A DNA stretch of 18,354 nt from an uncultured Clostridia bacterium (GTDB lineage Bacteria; Bacillota; Clostridia; Oscillospirales; CAG-272). Positions 13,591-18,354 of this stretch are shown in pieces. Each line of letters opens with the position of its first letter. Position 1 is the stretch's first letter. The stretch lies in the NCBI GenBank assembly GCA_904501985.1, contig CAJGCT010000037.1:1-18354 (forward strand). Reading direction: 5' to 3'. A program made the position numbers and the translations under genes. The notes under the pieces are model-generated. The model searched no databases. It was not told the DNA's origin and saw only the letters and a program-made list of their open reading frames with translations.

Positions 13591-15339
13591 ATGAAACTTG
13601 CAAAATATTTAAGGCCCTATTGGTTTTTTGCCCTGCTTGCGCCGCTTACAATGATCGGCGAGGTAGCAATTGACCTTATGCAGCCAAAGCTGATGTCAAA
13701 AATTGTGGACGAGGGCGTAATCGGTCAGAATCTTGAGCTTATCATCTCAACAGGTCTTACCATGCTGGGACTCGTTGCCATAGGCGGACTTTTCGGTATA
13801 CTCTCTGCCGCTTTTGCCAGCAACGCCGCCCAGAGATTCGGAAACGATCTTAGAAACGACGTTTTTAGGAAGGTAATGAGCCTGTCTTTGGAGCAAACCG
13901 ACAAATTCACAACAGGCTCACTTGTAACACGCCTTACCAACGATATAAACTCGGTGCAGATGTTTATATCCATGCTTATCCGTATGTTCGTGCGCGCGCC
14001 GATGCAGTTTATCGGCGGAATTATAATGGCAATAACCATAAGCCCCAAGTTCGGCGTGGTACTTGCCATTGCGCTCCCCATACAGCTTATACTTATCTTC
14101 GCTATGCTTAAAAAAGCAAGTCCGCTGTATGCAGTGGTGCAGGACAAGCTTGACAAAGTAAACTCCGTTGTACAGGAAAACGTTTCCGGTGCGCGAGTTG
14201 TAAAAGCTTATGTAAAGGAACAGCACGAGATCGGTCGCTTCAACGACGCCAACACCAAACTTCGCGACGTAAATCTGACCGTGCAGCGTCTTATGGCGGC
14301 ACTCAGCCCTATTTTGATGATCATAATGAACGGCTCGGTTATCGCAATACTGCTTATCGGCGGTAAAGAGGTGGAGGCTTCCATCGGCGTCGTCGGCGGT
14401 ATTCAGGTAGGCGACGTTATGGCGGCGATCACATACATAACCCAGATACTTATGTCAATGATGATGGTATCGATGATGTTCCAGACTATGACCCGCGCCG
14501 CCGCAAGTGCTAAGCGAATCGTAGAGGTGCTTGACAGAAACCCCATAATCAAAAGCGGTGCACACACCGAGGACTGCGGCACTGACGGTGCGGTTACATT
14601 CAAAAACGTTTGCTTCCGTTACCCCGGCACTGTAGGCAGACGTGTTCTTGAGGACGTTACACTTGACATAAAGCCGGGAGAAAATGTGGCAATAATCGGT
14701 GCTACAGGCTCGGGAAAATCCTCGCTTGTAAATCTTATTCCGCGATTCTATGACGCAGACGAGGGCGAGGTGCTTATTGACGGAGTAAACGTAAAAGACT
14801 ATGATCTTCAAACTCTCAGAGGCAAGATAGCCTTTGTTCTGCAAAAGACCGAGCTGTTTTCGGGTACTGTTGCCGACAATATCAGATGGGGACGTCCCGA
14901 CGCCTCCGACGAGGAGGTAGAGCTTGCGGCAAAGATAGCTCAGGCGGACGATTTCATAAAGGGATTCAATGATGGCTACAACACCATGATTGCCGAAAAA
15001 GGAGCTTCCCTCTCGGGCGGTCAGAAACAGCGTATAGCTATCGCACGTGCAATAATCCGCCGCCCCGAGGTGCTCATTTTCGACGACTCCACATCGGCAC
15101 TTGACCTCTCCACCGAAGCAAAGCTCCATGCGGCACTGCGTGAGCACACAAGCGGTACAACGGTAATTATGATCGCACAGCGTATTGCAAGTATCAAGAA
15201 CTGCGACCGTATAGCCGTTATAGAAAACGGAACCGTCACAGCCTTTGCACCCCACGATGAGCTTATGAAAACAAGCGAAACCTATCAGGATATTTATGCA
15301 TCTCAGATGAAAAGCAGCACGGACGGAGGTGAGAGATAA
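13591..15339 (+). CDS. Heterodimeric ABC exporter, half with the degenerate ATPase site
   Basis: A 582-residue half-transporter: a six-helix type IV exporter membrane domain (about 10-310) followed by an ATPase domain. Walker A is GATGSGKS (370-377), the Q-loop Gln is 418, and the signature LSGGQ (474-478) is intact. Walker B ends IFDD, with Asp499 in place of the catalytic Glu, and the switch His is Gln530 (IAQR). These changes are the mark of the inactive site in asymmetric exporters such as LmrCD, BmrCD and TM287/288, so this subunit needs its partner for hydrolysis. The ATG has AGAAAGGA 6 nt upstream. The stop overlaps the start of the partner gene by one base (TAATG), which favours balanced translation. 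The substrate is not readable; with a MarR gene, drug or lipid-like compounds are likely. Confidence 0.94.
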   Translation: MKLAKYLRPYWFFALLAPLTMIGEVAIDLMQPKLMSKIVDEGVIGQNLELIISTGLTMLGLVAIGGLFGILSAAFASNAAQRFGNDLRNDVFRKVMSLSLEQTDKFTTGSLVTRLTNDINSVQMFISMLIRMFVRAPMQFIGGIIMAITISPKFGVVLAIALPIQLILIFAMLKKASPLYAVVQDKLDKVNSVVQENVSGARVVKAYVKEQHEIGRFNDANTKLRDVNLTVQRLMAALSPILMIIMNGSVIAILLIGGKEVEASIGVVGGIQVGDVMAAITYITQILMSMMMVSMMFQTMTRAAASAKRIVEVLDRNPIIKSGAHTEDCGTDGAVTFKNVCFRYPGTVGRRVLEDVTLDIKPGENVAIIGATGSGKSSLVNLIPRFYDADEGEVLIDGVNVKDYDLQTLRGKIAFVLQKTELFSGTVADNIRWGRPDASDEEVELAAKIAQADDFIKGFNDGYNTMIAEKGASLSGGQKQRIAIARAIIRRPEVLIFDDSTSALDLSTEAKLHAALREHTSGTTVIMIAQRIASIKNCDRIAVIENGTVTAFAPHDELMKTSETYQDIYASQMKSSTDGGER

Positions 15340-17198
15340 TGGCGGAGAACAGAACACAGGACCGTCCCATGGTACAAATGGGACCAAGACGCGGCGGCCC
15401 CGGCGGACCTATGGTCAGGGAAAAGCCGAAGCATATGAAAGCAACCATTGGAAAGCTGTTCCGGTATATCGGAAAGAACAGATACCTGCTTATTGCGCTT
15501 CTCGTTATAGTTACACTTGTTGCGGCACTTACCCTTGCCGGTCCGGCGCTCCAGGCGGAGGCTATACGCGCTATAACTATCGACTCCGAGGGAGTCCACG
15601 TTGATTTCCAGCGTCTTTTTGTTGTTGTTGCCATTATGGCGGTGGTATACGCAGTATCCTCGCTTCTTACATACCTTCAGGGTATTGCCGCCGCAAAGCT
15701 GTCGCAGAACACCGTATGCACAATGAGAAACGACCTCTTTGCAAAAATATCATATCTCCCCATACGCTATACCGACACGCACCGACACGGAGATATCATG
15801 AGCCGTATGACAAACGACGTTGAGAACATATCAAACTCCGTTTCGCAGTCTATAGCTTCCCTTTTCTCCGCAGTAATCACCCTTATAGGCTCTTTTGTAA
15901 TGATGCTGTACTACAGCCCTGTTCTCACGGTAGTGGCTATGATAACCATTCCTCTGACTGTGCTTGTATCCACAAATCTTTCAAAATTTATGCGCAAATA
16001 CTTCGTGGAACAGCAAAAGCTGCTCGGTCAGCTCAACGGTCATATTGAAGAAGCCGTAACCGGATATAAAACGGTAATGGCATACGGCAAGGAAGCATCC
16101 TCGGTTGAGGAGTTTTCAAAAATTGCCGAAAAATACCGTAAGGTGGGCATAAAAGCCAACATCTGGGGCGGCGTAATGGGTCCCTGCATGAACATGATCG
16201 GCAATCTCGGATATCTTATCGTTGCCGCAGTGGGCGGTTATCTGTCCCTTTACAGCGTGCTGGGATTCGCTCCTATCGGCATCCCGGCAATACAGGCGGT
16301 GCTTCAGTATTCAAAGCAGTTCACACGCCCCATAAACGAAATCGCCAATCAATATGCTCAGATACTCACCGCAATAGCAGGTGCGGAGCGTGTGTTTGAA
16401 ATAATGGAGTCTCCCTCTGAGCCGGACAACGGTAAGCATCCGATTTCAGTAGATGACATTCGAGGTGACATAAACTTCAAGGATATGTACTTCTCTTACA
16501 AGGAAGGCGAGCCTGTGCTTAAAGGCTTCAATCTTAAAGTGGAGCGCGGTCAGAAAATCGCAATCGTGGGTGCAACAGGCTCAGGTAAAACCACGGTAGT
16601 AAATCTGCTGACACGGTTCTATGATATTGACAGCGGAGCTATTACAATAGACGGAATCAACATTAACGACATCCCGAAAAATACCCTTCGCCGGGCTATC
16701 GCAATCGTGCTTCAGGACACAGTGCTCTTCTCCGACACTATTGCCGCCAACATACGCTACGGCAAGCTTGATGCCACTGAGGAGGAGCTTCGGCGCGCCG
16801 CCGCTACGGCACACGCGGACGTGTTTATTGAACGTCTGCCGGACGGATACGAAACGGTTCTTTCCGAGTCCGGAAGCGACCTGTCCCAGGGACAAAGACA
16901 GCTTCTCTCAATTGCACGCGCGGTGCTTGCCGATCCCAAAATTCTCATTCTTGACGAGGCAACATCAAGCGTCGACACAAGAACGGAAATGCACATTCAA
17001 TCGGCAATGGTGGCACTGATGAAAAACCGCACTTCCCTTATCATCGCTCACCGACTTTCGACTATCCGTGATGCGGACAAGATAGTGGTGCTTGACGGCG
17101 GAGTTGTGGCGGAAGTAGGCAGTCACGAGGAGCTTCTTAAAAAGGAAGGCGCATACTACAGGCTCTACAAGAATCAGTACGCAGGTATTGCGACGTAA
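15339..17198 (+). CDS. Heterodimeric ABC exporter, catalytic half
   Basis: A 619-residue partner of the preceding gene. A Gly/Pro/Arg-rich cytosolic tail (about 1-35: GPRRGGPGGPM) precedes six membrane segments (about 45-345) and an ATPase domain. Walker A is GATGSGKT (411-418), and Walker B ILILDE has the catalytic Glu540. The switch is His571 (IAHRL). The signature reads LSQGQ (515-519), not LSGGQ. It faces the degenerate site of the partner, while the partner's LSGGQ completes the working site here. The changes fall in exactly the complementary places, so the two halves must form one heterodimer. The start overlaps the previous stop, and GGAGGTGA (15325-15332) supplies a strong ribosome site 6-9 nt upstream. 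A terminator follows. Confidence 0.95.
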   Translation: MAENRTQDRPMVQMGPRRGGPGGPMVREKPKHMKATIGKLFRYIGKNRYLLIALLVIVTLVAALTLAGPALQAEAIRAITIDSEGVHVDFQRLFVVVAIMAVVYAVSSLLTYLQGIAAAKLSQNTVCTMRNDLFAKISYLPIRYTDTHRHGDIMSRMTNDVENISNSVSQSIASLFSAVITLIGSFVMMLYYSPVLTVVAMITIPLTVLVSTNLSKFMRKYFVEQQKLLGQLNGHIEEAVTGYKTVMAYGKEASSVEEFSKIAEKYRKVGIKANIWGGVMGPCMNMIGNLGYLIVAAVGGYLSLYSVLGFAPIGIPAIQAVLQYSKQFTRPINEIANQYAQILTAIAGAERVFEIMESPSEPDNGKHPISVDDIRGDINFKDMYFSYKEGEPVLKGFNLKVERGQKIAIVGATGSGKTTVVNLLTRFYDIDSGAITIDGININDIPKNTLRRAIAIVLQDTVLFSDTIAANIRYGKLDATEEELRRAAATAHADVFIERLPDGYETVLSESGSDLSQGQRQLLSIARAVLADPKILILDEATSSVDTRTEMHIQSAMVALMKNRTSLIIAHRLSTIRDADKIVVLDGGVVAEVGSHEELLKKEGAYYRLYKNQYAGIAT

Positions 17199-17222
17199 TC
17201 AGGCAAATTTCCCAAAAAGCAT

Positions 17223-17253
17223 AAAAGAGTCCGAAAAAATCGGACTCTTTTTT
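17223..17253 (+). terminator. Intrinsic terminator of the marR-ABC operon
   Basis: AAAAGAGTCCGA (17223-17234) and TCGGACTCTTTT (17240-17251) form a 12-bp stem with an AAAAA loop. The T-tract (17248-17253) forms the 3' end of the stem and tail. The A-rich 5' side gives some activity on the opposite strand too. Confidence 0.9.
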
Positions 17254-17261
17254 GTTAGCTA

Positions 17262-17290
17262 TTGATTTTTTCTCGGTAATATGATAGAAT
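17262..17290 (+). promoter_or_regulatory. Promoter of metF, extended -10
   Basis: TTGATT (17262-17267) and TAGAAT (17285-17290) have a 17-nt spacer, with TGA directly before the -10 (the TGn motif). The start is predicted near 17297, so the leader is only about 30 nt. That is too short for a SAM or T-box riboswitch. Confidence 0.6.
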
Positions 17291-17326
17291 ATTACTGTAA
17301 TTTCTTATAAGGGAACGGTTATAACG

Positions 17327-18202
17327 ATGAAACTCACCGAACTTTTTAAAAATGATTCGCTGTCGCTGTCTTTTGAGGTATTCCCCCCGAAAAATGATAC
17401 CGCATTCGACAGTGTTAAAACAGCTACAGAGGAAATAGCAAAGCTTCGCCCCTCATTCATGAGCGTTACATACGGCGCAGGCGGCGGCACAAGCCGCTAT
17501 ACTCTTGATATTGCGCGAAATATCAAGCATTGCTACAACGTGCCGACTCTGGCACACCTCACCTGCGTTTCTTCCACAAAGGAAACGGTGCGCAGCCGTA
17601 TTGAAGACATGAAAGCCTCCGGCATCGAAAACGTAATGGCTCTGCGCGGCGATCTTACACCTGAGCTTGAAGCATCCGACCGCTCCGGCTGGGCATACCG
17701 CCACGCGGTGGATCTTATCCGTGATATAAAGGAAAGCGGTGCGGATTTCTGCATTGGCGGCGCGTGCTATCCTGAGGTGCATCCCGAAAGCGCAAATCAG
17801 GCGGAAGATATAAAACATCTCAAAGAAAAAGTAGACGCCGGCGCTTCCTTCCTCACAACGCAGATGTTTTTTGACAACAATCTTCTCTACAATTTCCTTT
17901 ATAAAATCCGCGAGGCAGGCATTACTGTACCGGTAATTCCGGGAATAATGCCCATCACCAACGCAAATCAGGTAGAGCGTGCAATAAAGCTCTCAGGCTC
18001 GTTTATGCCTCAGCGATTCAAGAGCCTCGTTGACAAATTCGCCTCTTCCCCCGATGCTATGAAGCAGGCGGGAATCGCATATGCAACCGATCAGATAATC
18101 GACCTTTTCGCAAACGGCGTAAAAAATGTTCACGTTTATTCTATGAACAAGCCGGATGTGGCAAAGAAGATTCTTGATAATCTTTCAGATATTCTAAGAT
18201 AG
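17327..18202 (+). CDS. metF: 5,10-methylenetetrahydrofolate reductase
   Basis: MetF reduces 5,10-methylene-tetrahydrofolate to the 5-methyl form, which donates the methyl group in methionine synthesis. It is a cytosolic FAD-containing TIM-barrel enzyme. The 291-residue length is normal for the bacterial single-domain form. Key positions are present: Glu17 in SFEVFPPK, VTYGAGG (about 47-53), HLTC, Asp109 in ALRGDL, and Gln179 in TTQMFFDN. The C-terminus also carries the family's conserved PGIMPI segment. The ATG at 17327 has a rather distant AAGGGA (17309-17314, 12 nt), so translation initiation may be weak. It is transcribed alone, with no neighbouring methionine or folate genes. Because the electron donor of clostridial MetF varies, NADH should not be assumed. 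Confidence 0.95.
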   Translation: MKLTELFKNDSLSLSFEVFPPKNDTAFDSVKTATEEIAKLRPSFMSVTYGAGGGTSRYTLDIARNIKHCYNVPTLAHLTCVSSTKETVRSRIEDMKASGIENVMALRGDLTPELEASDRSGWAYRHAVDLIRDIKESGADFCIGGACYPEVHPESANQAEDIKHLKEKVDAGASFLTTQMFFDNNLLYNFLYKIREAGITVPVIPGIMPITNANQVERAIKLSGSFMPQRFKSLVDKFASSPDAMKQAGIAYATDQIIDLFANGVKNVHVYSMNKPDVAKKILDNLSDILR

Positions 18203-18209
18203 AAACGGT

Positions 18210-18245
18210 AAAGCCGTCAGCGTAACGCTGACGGCTTTGGGTTTT
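18210..18245. terminator. Bidirectional hairpin terminator between metF and the right-edge gene
   Basis: AAAGCCGTCAGCG (18210-18222) and CGCTGACGGCTTT (18226-18238) form a perfect 13-bp stem with a TAA loop, followed by GGGTTTT. It lies between convergent gene ends at 18202 and 18244 and slightly overlaps the stop codon of the minus-strand gene. Confidence 0.8.
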
Positions 18246-18354
18246 ACGCGTTATTTTCATCATCTGCCTCAACAAGGCCGTCGGGTGTCTCCACCATATC
18301 GTGCCGCTTAAGCAGGAAACGTCTCACTGCGAACAAAATTGCAATAGCCGCAAC
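18244..18354 (-). CDS. C-terminal end of an unrecognised membrane protein
   Basis: The last 36 codons and the TAA stop (18246-18244) of a gene that enters from the right edge. The frame is open to the window edge. The visible part is a hydrophobic stretch (VAAIAILFAV) followed by a basic turn (RRFLLKRHD) and an acidic tail ending EADDENNA. This pattern fits a last membrane helix with its cytosolic C-terminus. It is too short to name. It converges with metF and shares its terminator. Confidence 0.65.
   Translation of the reverse strand, partial: VAAIAILFAVRRFLLKRHDMVETPDGLVEADDENNA

Noticed and set aside
17254..17326. SAM (S-box) or T-box riboswitch before metF
   Set aside because: A promoter lies in this gap and leaves a leader of only about 30 nt, too short for either element.

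Overview
The window looks like the core chromosome of an uncultured, gut-type member of the Bacillota, class Clostridia (Oscillospirales/Christensenellales-like). This is an inference. It rests on strong GGAGG ribosome sites, sigma-A promoters with 17-bp spacers, two lipoprotein signal peptides, moderate GC in genes against very AT-rich gaps, and the gene families present. I see no phage, insertion sequence, CRISPR array, tRNA or rRNA.

Layout, left to right. (1) The 5' end of an unrecognised membrane-anchored protein gene runs off the left edge on the minus strand. It is divergent from a leucine-rich-repeat lipoprotein (357-1889, +). (2) A 13-bp hairpin separates that gene from a convergent two-gene operon that reads leftward: a ribbon-helix-helix (RHH) protein, then the disaggregase ClpB (4558-5202 and 1960-4542). 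Its promoter is embedded in AT-rich palindromes. (3) gpmI (5493-7148, +) encodes a long, plant-like cofactor-independent phosphoglycerate mutase and ends at a strong bidirectional terminator. (4) A leftward amino-sugar cluster follows: nagA, a divergent ROK-type kinase homologue, a two-TM protein, and a small lipoprotein. The first three are spaced by 2 nt. The lipoprotein's ribosome site lies in a 53-nt palindrome. (5) Divergent from nagA, an ACT-domain protein and a UPF0210 'PFL family' protein (11233-12929, +) form a pair of unknown function, with a 14-bp hairpin between them. (6) A MarR repressor with a perfect operator at its promoter controls two half-size ABC exporters (13073-17198, +) that form an asymmetric heterodimer. 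(7) metF (17327-18202, +) is monocistronic. It faces the 3' end of an unrecognised minus-strand gene that runs off the right edge.

How they work together: GpmI is glycolytic. NagA and the ROK protein suggest turnover of N-acetylglucosamine or related amino sugars. MetF feeds one-carbon units to methionine synthesis. ClpB rescues aggregated protein. The MarR/ABC set is a drug-type efflux operon. No single gene cluster here is a clearly new defence or biosynthetic system. The most unusual signals are regulatory: the RHH-clpB operon with palindromes over its promoter, the hairpin hiding the lipoprotein ribosome site, and the hairpin inside the ACT/UPF0210 operon. The ROK homologue without its zinc motif also stands out.
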